From Streptomyces prunicolor NBRC 13075 (GTDB lineage: Bacteria; Actinomycetota; Actinomycetes; Streptomycetales; Streptomycetaceae), in contig NZ_BARF01000088.1 of assembly GCF_000367365.1 (NCBI RefSeq), forward strand, positions 1-64,000: DNA of 64,000 nt, written 5' to 3'. Below, piece by piece: positions 1 to 7,476 of the stretch. The translations under genes were made by a program, and so were the position numbers. Numbering within the stretch: position 1 is the stretch's first letter; the number at the start of each line of letters is the position of its first letter. The notes under the pieces were generated by a model. That model made no database searches. It saw only the letters and a program-made list of their open reading frames with translations, and was not told the origin of the DNA.

Positions 1-27
1 TCCCCTGCTCCCCAAGGAGAATCACCC

Positions 28-524
28 ATGCCCGTATCGTCCCGTAATCTTCCCGGCCGGCGTCCGCTCCTCACACTTCTCGCCCTGTCCGGCCTCGTCC
101 TCCCGGTCGCCGCCTGCGGCAGCGGCTCGGACTCCGCCAAGACGTCCGACGCCAATCCCTACGGCCTGATCGAGGCCGGCACCATCAGATCCGCGACCCA
201 GACCGGCCAGCCACCCTTCGCCTACGCCAAGGACTCCGGTCAACCCACCGGATTCATCGTCGACTTGACCGACGAGGCGGCCAAACGTCTTGGCCTCGAG
301 GTCGATTACAAGTCGACGTCGATCACCGGATCGCTGGCCGGTCTGACCGCCGGGCAGTTCGACCTGGCCTCGTCCGGGGTCGGGGTCACCGCGGAGCGGG
401 CGAAGAGCGTCGACTTCACCAAGCCGCTGTTCTGGAGCACCGTGACCGCCCTGACGACCTCGAAGAGCACGATCTCCACCTTCGCCGGCTTCAACGGCGA
501 ACGGGTCGGCGTGGTGACCGGTTC
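28..524 (+). pseudogene. Amino-acid ABC transporter substrate-binding lipoprotein, 5' fragment
   Basis: This is the front half of a family 3 extracellular solute-binding protein. An AAGGAG ribosome site lies 7 bases before the ATG. The N-terminus has two arginines, a hydrophobic stretch and a lipobox ending in Cys30 (PVAAC), so it would be a lipoprotein. The first lobe is recognisable: GTIRSATQTGQPPFAY, then GFIVDLTDEAAKRLGL and FDLASSGVGVTAERAKSVDF. Similarity ends after the VGVVTGS segment at about base 524. A full protein of this family has roughly 260-300 residues, so the second lobe is missing. From base 525 the DNA encodes a GH32 tail in another frame. The open frame runs to 588 but its last 20 or so codons are out-of-frame GH32 sequence. 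It cannot make a working binding protein. Confidence 0.85.
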
Positions 525-1094
525 CTGCCGCGGGTTGTCACGCTCGGTGCGGACGGCCGCCTGGACCAGGCGCCGGTGCCGGAGCTGACCGCGTTGCGGA
601 GGGAGTGCGAGGAGGTGGCGCCGGGCGCGCTGACCGAGCCGTACACCCGACTCGGCGCCGTACGCGGGGACCAGCTGGACATCGAGACCACCCTGCGCCT
701 CGCCCCCGGATCGACCGCCCGGCTCGTGGTCCGCGAGACACCGGACGGCGCGGAGCGCACCGTCGTGGAGGTGAGCCGGACGCACGACGGAGGCGGCACT
801 CTCCTGCTGCACCGTGAGACGAGCAGCCTCGATCCGACGGTCGACATCGAACCCCGGTACGGCGAGCTCCCGTTGGGCGAGGACGGCCGGGTGGATCTGC
901 GCGTCCTCGTCGACCACTCCGCGCTGGAGATCTTCGCCAACGGGCGTGCTCTGACCGCCCGCGTCTACCCCACCCGCCCGGACGAGGCGATGGGCGTCGG
1001 TATCGGTGCCGACGGCGACGTGGCCCTGGAGCGGTTCGCCGCCTGGCAGCTGGCGTCGGCCTGCACCGACGGACCCCGGCCGCTGTGGCCGTGA
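525..1094 (+). pseudogene. GH32 family glycosidase (levanase/sucrase type), 3' fragment
   Basis: This is the C-terminal beta-sandwich of a GH32 enzyme, without the catalytic propeller. In-frame similarity begins at base 525 with LPRVVTLGADGRLDQAPVPE, which is the usual junction into the C-terminal module. It continues through VDLRVLVDHSALEIFANGR, a hallmark of the GH32 C-terminal module. About 190 codons remain of a family that usually has 450-550. The open frame has an ATG at 576, but no ribosome site and no catalytic residues. The reading frame differs from that of the binding-protein fragment just before it, so no fusion protein is made. It is a relic joined by a deletion or rearrangement. 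Confidence 0.85.
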
Positions 1095-1202
1095 CGGCCT
1101 CATGTACTGCCACGGCCCGGTTCCCCGGCGCATGAATCGGCAGCTACCAGGCGAAAAGACCTGATGAGAGTCCGCATCGTAAACAGGTTGTACCGCACTA
1201 CG

Positions 1203-1219
1203 CGTATAGTTTCGCTGTG
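1203..1219 (+). promoter_or_regulatory. Probable leaderless promoter of the iclR gene
   Basis: A -10-like TATAGT lies at 1205-1210, six bases before the GTG start at 1217. No Shine-Dalgarno sequence precedes the start. This spacing is typical of leaderless actinobacterial transcripts. No convincing -35 box is visible. The preceding GTTGTAC (1187-1193) recurs at 3239 near the Rieske oxygenase gene, so it may be part of an operator, but that is a guess. Confidence 0.4.
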
Positions 1220-2014
1220 AGCAACTACAGTCCAGATACTGAAACGACAGGTTCGCAGTCCGGCGGAGTGCAGTCCGTGGACCGTGCCATCAGCGTGCTG
1301 GAGATCCTGGCCCAGCGTGGCGAGGCCGGTGTCAGTGAGGTGGCCGGCGAGATCGAGGTTCACAAGTCGACCGCGTTCCGGCTGCTCGGCGCCCTGGAGG
1401 CGCGCGGACTGGTGGAGCAGGCGGGCGAACGCGGCAAGTACCGGCTCGGGTTCGGGATCGTGCGGCTGGCCGGCGCGGTCACCGGGCGCATCGACATCAC
1501 CCAGCAGGGCCGCCCGGTCTGCGAGCGCCTCGCCGAGGAGATCGGCGAGACCGTCAACATCGCCGTCATGCAGGAGCAGTACGCGATCAACCTGTACGAG
1601 GTCCGCGGCCCCGGCGCCGTCACCGCGCACAACTGGGTGGGAGAACTCACCCCGTTGCACGCCACCTCCAGCGGCAAGGCCCTGCTGGCCCACCTGCCCG
1701 CCAAGGAGCGCGCCACGCTGCTGGCGGAGGCCGGCCTGAAGAAGGTGACCCCGCACACCATCACCTCGAAGTCGAAGCTGGAGAAGAACCTCGCCGAGGC
1801 ACGGGAGCGCGGATACACCTGGACGCTGGAGGAGTTGGAGGTCGGGCTGCACGCCATGGCCGCGCCGGTGCGCGACCGGGACGGCGAGGTCATCGCGGCG
1901 GTGAGCGCCTCGGGACCGGCGTACCGGTTCACCGAGGAGCGTCTGCACGAACTCGCCCCGGTGCTGGTCAAGGGCGCCGAGGAGATCAGCCACCGCATGG
2001 GTTACCTGGGCTGA
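1217..2014 (+). CDS. IclR family transcriptional regulator
   Basis: This is a one-domain-plus-HTH regulator of 265 residues, the normal IclR length. Residues about 18-75 form the winged helix (SVDRAISVLEILAQ, then HKSTAFRLLGALEARGL). Residues about 85-260 form the effector-binding domain, with the family segment HATSSGKALLAHLP and the C-terminal ISHRMGY. The GTG start is chosen from the adjoining TATAGT box and the lack of any closer start. It faces the Rieske oxygenase operon tail to tail, with 14 bases between the stops. IclR proteins usually control a neighbouring catabolic operon, so it probably senses the oxygenase substrate or a product. The ligand cannot be read from the sequence. Confidence 0.95.
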   Translation: MSNYSPDTETTGSQSGGVQSVDRAISVLEILAQRGEAGVSEVAGEIEVHKSTAFRLLGALEARGLVEQAGERGKYRLGFGIVRLAGAVTGRIDITQQGRPVCERLAEEIGETVNIAVMQEQYAINLYEVRGPGAVTAHNWVGELTPLHATSSGKALLAHLPAKERATLLAEAGLKKVTPHTITSKSKLEKNLAEARERGYTWTLEELEVGLHAMAAPVRDRDGEVIAAVSASGPAYRFTEERLHELAPVLVKGAEEISHRMGYLG

Positions 2015-2028
2015 CCCCTCCCCTTGGC

Positions 2029-3159
2029 TCACCCCTGGCTGATCCCCAGGCGCTCGTTGACCCAGTCGTGGAACGTTCCAATGTGGTGCTCGCTCGGTAC
2101 CAGCACCCCGCCCTTGGCGTACATCCGGGAGCTCATCCCGGGCTGCGTGCGCTCGCACGCCTCGAAGTCCTGGCGGTTGACCCGGTCGAAGAGTTCCACG
2201 GACCGGCTGACGTCCTTGCCGCTCTCGACGACGTGCGGGAGGTAGAGCCAGTCGCACTCGACGATCGTGCGGTCGACGGCCACCGGGTACATCCGGTGGA
2301 AGATCACATGGTCGGGGACGAGGTTGATGAACACCTGCGGCTTGATGGTGATCGCGTAGTAGCGGCGGTCCTGGTCCTCGCTCACCCCGGGGATGCGGTC
2401 GAGGCCCTCCGAGCCGTCGACGGTGAATCCCTGCACCTCCTCGCCGAACTCGGCGCCGTGGCCGACGTAGTACTGGGCGGCGTAGCCGTCGGCGAACTCC
2501 GGTAGCACCTCGGTGAGTTCGGGGTGGATCGTGGCGCAGTGGTAGCACTCCATGAAGTTCTCGATGATGAGCTTCCAGTTGGCCTTGACGTCGTAGACGA
2601 TGCGTCTGCCCACCGAGAGGTGGTCGATGTCGTAGTGCTCCAGCAGCTCGACGTCGCCGAGCCGGGTGACGACCTCGCTGATGACGTCCTCGTCGAACGA
2701 CGGCGGGTTCTCCGCCAGGTTGACCCACACATAGCCGAGCCATTCGCGGACGGCGACGCTCACCAGGCCGAACTCGGTGCGGCCGACGTCGGGCATCTTG
2801 GTGAGGTTGGGCGCCGCGACGAGTTTGCCGTTCAGGTCGTACGTCCAGGCGTGGTACGGGCATTGGAAGGCCCGTTTCACCTCGCCGGTCTCCTCCGTGC
2901 AGAGCTTGGCGCCGCGGTGCCGGCAGACGTTGAAGTAGGCGCGTATCGAGTTGTCGCGGGCGCGGGTGATCAGGATGCTCTCGCGGCCCACGTCGACGGT
3001 CCGGAAGGCGCCGGGCTTGGCCAGCTCGGAGGAGCGCACGGCGCAGAACCACATCGTCTCGAAGATGCGTTCCTGTTCCTGGGCGAAGAGGTCCGGGTCC
3101 GTGTAGGAGGAGCCGGGCAGGGTGGCGATCAGGCTGTCCGGCAGGCTGGTCGAGGTCAC
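2029..3159 (-). CDS. Rieske non-heme iron monooxygenase, quaternary-amine type
   Basis: This is the catalytic subunit of a Rieske oxygenase, 376 residues from a GTG preceded by GGAGGA. The Rieske [2Fe-2S] ligands are Cys79-x-His81 and Cys100-x2-His103. The mononuclear iron site has His207 and His212 in ENFMECYHCATIHPEL and a distal Asp in RQDFEACERTQPG. The bridging residue between the two centres is Glu204, where ring-hydroxylating dioxygenases have Asp. A bridging Glu is known in carnitine monooxygenase CntA, so oxidation of a quaternary ammonium compound (glycine betaine, carnitine or choline type), with release of formaldehyde or an aldehyde, is likely. Electron partners and a formaldehyde-oxidising pair follow in the same direction. 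An aromatic or O-methyl substrate is not excluded. Confidence 0.9.
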   Translation of the reverse strand: MTSTSLPDSLIATLPGSSYTDPDLFAQEQERIFETMWFCAVRSSELAKPGAFRTVDVGRESILITRARDNSIRAYFNVCRHRGAKLCTEETGEVKRAFQCPYHAWTYDLNGKLVAAPNLTKMPDVGRTEFGLVSVAVREWLGYVWVNLAENPPSFDEDVISEVVTRLGDVELLEHYDIDHLSVGRRIVYDVKANWKLIIENFMECYHCATIHPELTEVLPEFADGYAAQYYVGHGAEFGEEVQGFTVDGSEGLDRIPGVSEDQDRRYYAITIKPQVFINLVPDHVIFHRMYPVAVDRTIVECDWLYLPHVVESGKDVSRSVELFDRVNRQDFEACERTQPGMSSRMYAKGGVLVPSEHHIGTFHDWVNERLGISQG

Positions 3160-3248
3160 AGTGCGCTCCTCCGAGAACGTCGTGGGTCGGTCATTCACGC
3201 GCCGGGCAGAGCGACTCCGGACGGTGTGGTCGGACGGTGTTGTACGTA

Positions 3249-4418
3249 TCAACTCGCCGTAGCGGCAAGCTGTTTGCGCCACCGCATGAACAGCCGCGGC
3301 TGGTTCATCGCGAGCACGGCGACCGGCTGCCCGGCACACCGGTAGACGGCGAGGAAACTGCGGTCGCCCGGGGCGCCCTCCTCGACGGTCACACTGTCGG
3401 CACCGGCCGCGTGACCGGCGAACTGGATCTTCACGCCGTACTGGTCCGACCAGAAGTACGGCGGTCTCGGCGCCCCCGCCTCCACCGCACCCCACGACAA
3501 CAGCGCGGCCACGGCCGCATCGGGCCGCTCCCGCGCCCCGGTCCAGTGCTCGACCCGCCGGTGCGAACCCGCCTGCGGGTCATACCAGTTGGCACAGTCC
3601 CCTACGGCGACCACGCCGGCGAGGCTGGTGCGGCCGTCGGCACCGCACTTGACGCCGTTGTCGAGCTCGACCCCCGAACCCTCCAGCCACTCGACGCACG
3701 GCCGCGCGCCGACACCGACAACGACCATGTCGGCGGGGACAGTTCGCCCGTCCTCCAGCAGCACGGCGTCGACGCGGGCCTCCCCGCTCAGGCCTTTCAC
3801 CCCGACACCGCACAACAGCCGTACGCCGTGGGCCTCGTGGAGGGCGGAGACGACACCGCCCATGGTCTCGCCGAGCGGTCCCGCGAGGGGGGTCGGCGCG
3901 GCCTCGATCACCGTCACATCGAGTCCGAGGGCGTACGCCGTGGAGGCGACCTCGGCGCCGATGAAGCCGCCGCCGATCACCACCAGCCGCCCGCCCAGGG
4001 CGAGTTCGTCGCGCAGGGCGCGGGCGTCGTCCAGGGTGCGCAGGGTGTGCACCCCGGCCAGTCCGTCCGTGCCGGGCAGGTTCCGCGCCGCCGCGCCGGT
4101 CGCGACGACCACGCCGTCGGCCCGCACCTCCCGCCCGTCGTCGAGGAGCAACACCCGCTCCACGCCGTCGACTTGGAGCCCGACGGCACGGGCACCGAGC
4201 AGCCACTCCGCGCGCAGGTCCTCGTCATCCATCTCCAGCAGGAGATCGTCTTCACTGACGGTCCCGGCGAGGAACTCCTTGGACAACGGCGGCCTGTCGT
4301 ACGGGCGATGGGGTTCGTCGCCGATGACGACGAGTCGTCCGTCGTAGCCCTGTTTCCGCAGTGAGCGCGCCGCCGACAGCCCGGCCAGCGAGGCGCCCAC
4401 CACGGCCACGGTCCTCAC
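3249..4418 (-). CDS. NAD(P)H:ferredoxin reductase (FAD-dependent, Rieske-oxygenase partner)
   Basis: This two-dinucleotide-domain flavoprotein of 389 residues passes electrons from NAD(P)H to a ferredoxin. The N-terminal FAD motif is VVGASLAGLSAARSL. The second Rossmann motif, VVIGGGFIGAEVA, lies near residue 150 and binds NAD(P)H. GVVAVGDCANWYD is the typical second FAD contact, and the C-terminal third is the usual reductase dimer domain. The GTG start overlaps the ferredoxin stop as GTGA (4415-4418), so translation is coupled. It matches the BphA4/ThcD type of Rieske-system reductase. Its stop lies 89 bases before the oxygenase start, giving the order ferredoxin, reductase, oxygenase. Confidence 0.93.
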   Translation of the reverse strand: MRTVAVVGASLAGLSAARSLRKQGYDGRLVVIGDEPHRPYDRPPLSKEFLAGTVSEDDLLLEMDDEDLRAEWLLGARAVGLQVDGVERVLLLDDGREVRADGVVVATGAAARNLPGTDGLAGVHTLRTLDDARALRDELALGGRLVVIGGGFIGAEVASTAYALGLDVTVIEAAPTPLAGPLGETMGGVVSALHEAHGVRLLCGVGVKGLSGEARVDAVLLEDGRTVPADMVVVGVGARPCVEWLEGSGVELDNGVKCGADGRTSLAGVVAVGDCANWYDPQAGSHRRVEHWTGARERPDAAVAALLSWGAVEAGAPRPPYFWSDQYGVKIQFAGHAAGADSVTVEEGAPGDRSFLAVYRCAGQPVAVLAMNQPRLFMRWRKQLAATAS

Positions 4419-4777
4419 GCGGGGCCCGAGGCGAGCCGGGCCGCGACACAGGGCGGCAGGTTCGGGGCGTCCGTGGACGGCACGACGTAGATCATGCCGT
4501 CCTGAACGAGCACCTCGTGCGTACGCACCGGGCGCTTGGCCGGCGGGGCGTCCACGGCACCGGTCCGCAGGTCGAACTTCGAAGCGTGCAGCGGGCATTC
4601 CACCTCGCAGCCCTCCAGCCAGCCGTCCGCGAGCGAGGCGTCCTGGTGGGTGCACGTGTCGTCGATGGCGAAGACCTCGCCGTCGTCGGTGTGGAACACC
4701 GAAACCGGCGGATCGATGTCGAGCCGGTAGGCCTCGCCTCGCGGCAGATCCACGAGAAGGCACGCGGGAATCATCAT
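4415..4777 (-). CDS. Rieske-type [2Fe-2S] ferredoxin
   Basis: This small soluble Rieske ferredoxin (119-120 residues) carries electrons from the reductase to the oxygenase. The cluster ligands are in CTH and CPLH, about 18 residues apart, within DDTCTHQDASLADG and VECPLHASKFDLRTG. There is no signal peptide or membrane anchor, unlike cytochrome bc Rieske proteins. Two ATG codons begin the frame. AGGTG sits only two bases before the first and five before the second (4774), so the second is the likelier start. The gene opens the three-gene oxygenase unit. Upstream DNA holds two inverted repeats with TTGC/GCAA half-sites. Confidence 0.93.
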   Translation of the reverse strand: MMIPACLLVDLPRGEAYRLDIDPPVSVFHTDDGEVFAIDDTCTHQDASLADGWLEGCEVECPLHASKFDLRTGAVDAPPAKRPVRTHEVLVQDGMIYVVPSTDAPNLPPCVAARLASGPA

Positions 4778-4805
4778 GACACCTCGGTGCGTATAGCGAA
4801 ACGGA

Positions 4806-4906
4806 TTGCGGTAAGCGCAACGTCAGTTTGAGGGCGGCCCCAAACCGTTGTCAAGGTATTCAGGGGCCGGGCGAAGCCCTTACCCAGTGTTGCTTTTCAC
4901 GCAACA
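4806..4906. promoter_or_regulatory. Putative operator region upstream of the Rieske operon
   Basis: Two dyads lie between the ferredoxin gene and the MBL-fold gene. One is TTGCG-N5-CGCAA at 4806-4820. The other is TGTTGC-N7-GCAACA at 4888-4906. A third, with longer arms TTGCGGCA and TGCCGCAA and an 11-base spacer, lies before mscR at 6732-6758. On the minus strand a TTGCGC at 4814-4819 is followed 19 bases later by TATACG, which could serve as a weak promoter. Shared half-sites suggest one regulator, IclR or TetR, acting at both promoters. This is inference from symmetry only. Confidence 0.35.
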
Positions 4907-4936
4907 TCGCGCGCCATCAGCAACACCGTGCAGGGC

Positions 4937-5566
4937 TCAGAACCCGCGGTCGATCCACTCCTGAAGATGCGGAGCCTCGGCGCCGACGGTCGTCGTATCC
5001 CCATGTCCGGTGTATACGACGGTGTCCCCCGGCAGACCGAGCAGCCGGTCCCGGATCGAGTCGACGATGGTCGGGAAGTGGGAGTACGACCGCCCCGTGG
5101 CCCCCGGCCCGCCCGCGAAGAGCGTGTCGCCGCTGAAGAGGGCGTTCAGCGCGGGCGCGTACAGGCAGACGGCGCCGGGTGCGTGCCCGGGCGTGTGCAG
5201 CACGGTCAGCTCGACCCCCGCGACCACCACGATCTGCCCGTCGGCCAGTTCACCGCCGGGCGCCCGGTCCGGGTGGGTCTGTTTCCACAGCGGCAGGTCG
5301 TCCGGGTGCAGCCAGATCGTGGCGCCGGTGCGGTCGGCGAGTTCGGGCGCCGCGTCGATGTGGTCGTTGTGGGCGTGGGTACAGATGACGGCGACGAGTC
5401 GGCGGTCGCCGACCGCCTCCGCGATGGCGTCGGCGTCGTGGGCGGCGTCGATGACGACGACCTCGTGGTCGTCACCGATGATCCAGACGTTGTTGTCGAC
5501 GTCCCAGGTGCCGCCGTCGAGCGTGAACTGCCCTGCGGTGACGAGGTGTTCGATACGCGCGGCCAT
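4937..5566 (-). CDS. MBL-fold metallo-hydrolase linked to mycothiol formaldehyde oxidation
   Basis: This is a glyoxalase II-like metallo-beta-lactamase-fold protein of 209 residues. The zinc motif THAHNDH lies near residue 83, with later ligands in HTPGHAPG, SGDTLF and VYTGHGD. Its ATG overlaps the mscR stop by one base (TGATG), so the two are made together. The same pairing is known in Mycobacterium tuberculosis, where an MBL-fold gene is adjacent to mscR. A reasonable role is hydrolysis of S-formylmycothiol, or of another thioester formed during formaldehyde oxidation, but the substrate is not shown by the sequence. Confidence 0.9.
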   Translation of the reverse strand: MAARIEHLVTAGQFTLDGGTWDVDNNVWIIGDDHEVVVIDAAHDADAIAEAVGDRRLVAVICTHAHNDHIDAAPELADRTGATIWLHPDDLPLWKQTHPDRAPGGELADGQIVVVAGVELTVLHTPGHAPGAVCLYAPALNALFSGDTLFAGGPGATGRSYSHFPTIVDSIRDRLLGLPGDTVVYTGHGDTTTVGAEAPHLQEWIDRGF

Positions 5567-6651
5567 CAGAACACCACCACCGAACGCAGCACATCGCCGC
5601 CGTGCATCCGCTCGAAGGCCTTCTCTACATCCTCCAGCGCGATGGTCTCCGTGACGAAGGCGTCCAGATCCAGCCGCCCCTGGAGATACAGGTCGATCAG
5701 CATGGGGAAGTCGCGGGAGGGCAGGCAGTCGCCGTACCAGGACGACTTGAGCGAGCCGCCGCGACCGAACACGTCCAGGAGCGGGAGTTCGAGCTTCATC
5801 TCGGGGGTGGGAACGCCGACGAGAACGACCGTCCCGGCGAGATCACGGCCGTAGAACGCCTGCTTGTACGTCTCAGGGCGGCCGACCGCCTCGATGACGA
5901 CGTCGGCGCCGAAGCCGCCGGTCAGTTCACGGATGGCCTCGACGGCGTCGGACTCCTTGGAGTTCACGGTGTGCGTGGCGCCCAGCGAGCGGGCCTTCTC
6001 CAACTTCCGGTCATCAATGTCTACGGCGATGATCCGCGCCGCGCCCGCGAGCCGGGCCCCGGCGATCGCCGCGTCGCCGACCCCGCCACAGCCGATGACG
6101 GCGACGCTGTCACCGCGCCCGACGTTGCCCGTATTGATGGCCGCGCCGATGCCGGCCATCACGCCACAGCCCAGCAACCCGGCGGCGGCAGCCGACGCGG
6201 CCCGGTCCACCTTGGTGCACTGGCCCGCCGCGACCAGGGTCTTCTCGGCGAAGGCGCCGATGCCGAGCGCGGGTGAGAGTTCCGTGCCGTCGAGCAGGGT
6301 CATCTTCTGCTTGGCGTTGTGGGTGTTGAAGCAGTACTGCGGCCGTCCGCGCCGACAGGCCCGGCAATTCCCGCACACGGCACGCCAGTTGAGGATCACG
6401 AAGTCGCCGGGGGCGACATCGGTGACGCCCTCCCCCACCGACTCCACGACGCCCGCGGCCTCGTGCCCGAGCAGGAACGGGAAGTCGTCGTTGATACCGC
6501 CCTCGCGATAGTGCAGATCGGTGTGGCAGACCCCGCACGCCTCGACCTTCACCAGCGCCTCGCCCGGGCCGGGGTCGGGGACGACGATCGTCTCCAGGCT
6601 GACGGGGGCACCCTTGCCTCGCGCGACGACAGCACGGACCTGATGCGTCAT
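5566..6651 (-). CDS. mscR: S-(hydroxymethyl)mycothiol dehydrogenase (formaldehyde dehydrogenase)
   Basis: This zinc-dependent alcohol dehydrogenase of 361 residues oxidises the mycothiol adduct of formaldehyde with NAD, and probably also reduces S-nitrosomycothiol. The catalytic zinc ligands are in CGVCHTDLHYREGG and LGHEAAGVV. The structural zinc has the four-cysteine loop CGNCRACRRGRPQYC. The NAD motif is GCGGVGDAAIAGA. The ATG at 6651 is preceded by GGAGGA at good distance. The open frame reaches back to 6732, but that part encodes only an (SDVP)n run from a 12-bp DNA repeat and is probably not translated. Its place beside a Rieske demethylase suggests it clears formaldehyde released by that enzyme. 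Confidence 0.93.
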   Translation of the reverse strand: MTHQVRAVVARGKGAPVSLETIVVPDPGPGEALVKVEACGVCHTDLHYREGGINDDFPFLLGHEAAGVVESVGEGVTDVAPGDFVILNWRAVCGNCRACRRGRPQYCFNTHNAKQKMTLLDGTELSPALGIGAFAEKTLVAAGQCTKVDRAASAAAAGLLGCGVMAGIGAAINTGNVGRGDSVAVIGCGGVGDAAIAGARLAGAARIIAVDIDDRKLEKARSLGATHTVNSKESDAVEAIRELTGGFGADVVIEAVGRPETYKQAFYGRDLAGTVVLVGVPTPEMKLELPLLDVFGRGGSLKSSWYGDCLPSRDFPMLIDLYLQGRLDLDAFVTETIALEDVEKAFERMHGGDVLRSVVVF

Positions 6652-6682
6652 GGCCACTCCTCCGCTGGTGAGAGAGCTGAGC

Positions 6683-6730
6683 GGAACGTCACTCGGAACG
6701 TCACTCGGAACATCGCTCAGAACGTTGCTC
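6683..6730. repeat. 12-bp tandem repeat, four copies, upstream of mscR
   Basis: Four consecutive 12-base units read GGAACGTCACTC, GGAACGTCACTC, GGAACATCGCTC and AGAACGTTGCTC. The first two are identical and the last two diverge. The array lies 32 bases before the mscR start and directly beside the dyad at 6732-6758. On the minus strand it is in frame with mscR and would encode SDVP repeats if translation started early. A regulatory spacer or binding array is equally possible. Confidence 0.85.
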
Positions 6731-6731
6731 A

Positions 6732-6758
6732 TTGCGGCACGCTTCGCGCATGCCGCAA
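6732..6758. promoter_or_regulatory. Inverted repeat upstream of mscR, operator candidate
   Basis: Perfect 8-bp arms TTGCGGCA and TGCCGCAA are separated by 11 bases. The site lies about 80 bases before mscR and 60 bases after the tetR stop. The arms contain the TTGC/GCAA half-sites also seen at 4806-4820 and 4888-4906. It could be an operator of the mscR unit, or a stem ending the tetR transcript, although no T-run follows on the minus strand. Confidence 0.4.
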
Positions 6759-6818
6759 CACAGCATCACGGAGGGTCGTACGGGGGTCAAGGATTCGGAG
6801 AGGCGGGCACCGCTGACA

Positions 6819-7361
6819 TCACCGGCCGCCGAGCCCCCGCAGAAAGGTGTCGACGACCATGTCGGCCGCCTGGGCATCGGTGAGTTCGGGTAGTTGCTGC
6901 GAGGCCAGGTGCATGAGCTGCGGCAGCAGTGAACTCGCCCATGCGGCCGGAACGTCGGCACGCAGGAGGCCCTCGCCGGTGGAACGTTCCAGGAACGCAT
7001 CAACCTCCCGGATCAAGGCGTCACGCCGATCGCGGATCGTTTCGTCGGCCTTCATCCGGGCGAGTTCCACGGGCCACTTGCGATTGACGCCGATGATCCC
7101 CTCGACGTACCGGTGCAGGGCGACGGCGACGGGCGCCTCGCGCAGCCTGGCGTCCTCGACGGCCCGCTCGATGGCCTCGACGCGGGCCTCATAGATGGCC
7201 GCCAGCAGTTCCTCGCGGGAGGCGAACCGCCGGTAGACGGTGCGCCGGTCGACTCCCGCCTCGGCGGCGATGGCGGCGATGCTCGCGCCCGGATCGGCGG
7301 CGAGCATGCGCGCCCCGGTCGTCAGGACGGCTTCGAGGTTGCGTACGGCGTCGGCTCTCAC
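6819..7361 (-). CDS. TetR family transcriptional regulator
   Basis: This is a repressor-type regulator of 180 residues. The N-terminal helix-turn-helix is clear: ASIAAIAAEAGVDRRTVYRRF at about residues 27-47, followed by SREELLAAIYE. The C-terminal part (about 70-180) is an all-helical ligand and dimer domain. The start is a GTG at 7361. A -10-like TATACT lies seven bases upstream on the minus strand and no ribosome site is present, so the mRNA is probably leaderless. The gene is divergent from the aldehyde dehydrogenase gene, with a dyad in the shared gap, so it most likely represses that gene and itself. It may also affect mscR, which lies downstream on the same strand. Confidence 0.93.
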   Translation of the reverse strand: MRADAVRNLEAVLTTGARMLAADPGASIAAIAAEAGVDRRTVYRRFASREELLAAIYEARVEAIERAVEDARLREAPVAVALHRYVEGIIGVNRKWPVELARMKADETIRDRRDALIREVDAFLERSTGEGLLRADVPAAWASSLLPQLMHLASQQLPELTDAQAADMVVDTFLRGLGGR

Positions 7362-7400
7362 GCAGCGAAGTATAGCCCGCTACCACCACACACCTGGGGC

Positions 7401-7435
7401 ACTGTCAAAGGTAAGTGCTACATTGAAGTGACAGT
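7401..7435. promoter_or_regulatory. Operator-like dyad between tetR and the aldehyde dehydrogenase gene
   Basis: Perfect 7-bp arms ACTGTCA (7401-7407) and TGACAGT (7429-7435) flank 21 bases that contain a -10-like TACATT at 7419-7424. A bound TetR dimer pair would cover the start region of the rightward gene. Inference only, from position and symmetry. Confidence 0.45.
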
Positions 7436-7476
7436 TACTGGAATCAGTCACCCTTGGCCTCCCCGGGAGAGAGCAC

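Noticed and set aside
4778..4936. Possible small RNA or riboswitch in the gap before the Rieske ferredoxin gene
   Set aside because: The gap is only about 160 bases and shows dyads with operator-like form but no extended secondary structure or known riboswitch motif.
6683..6730. Possible CRISPR array or iteron origin from the short repeats
   Set aside because: Units are adjacent without spacers and only four in number. No cas or replication genes are nearby.
6652..6732. N-terminal extension of MscR with SDVP repeats
   Set aside because: The ATG at 6651 has an excellent ribosome site and gives the normal family N-terminus. The extension is encoded by a 12-bp repeat.
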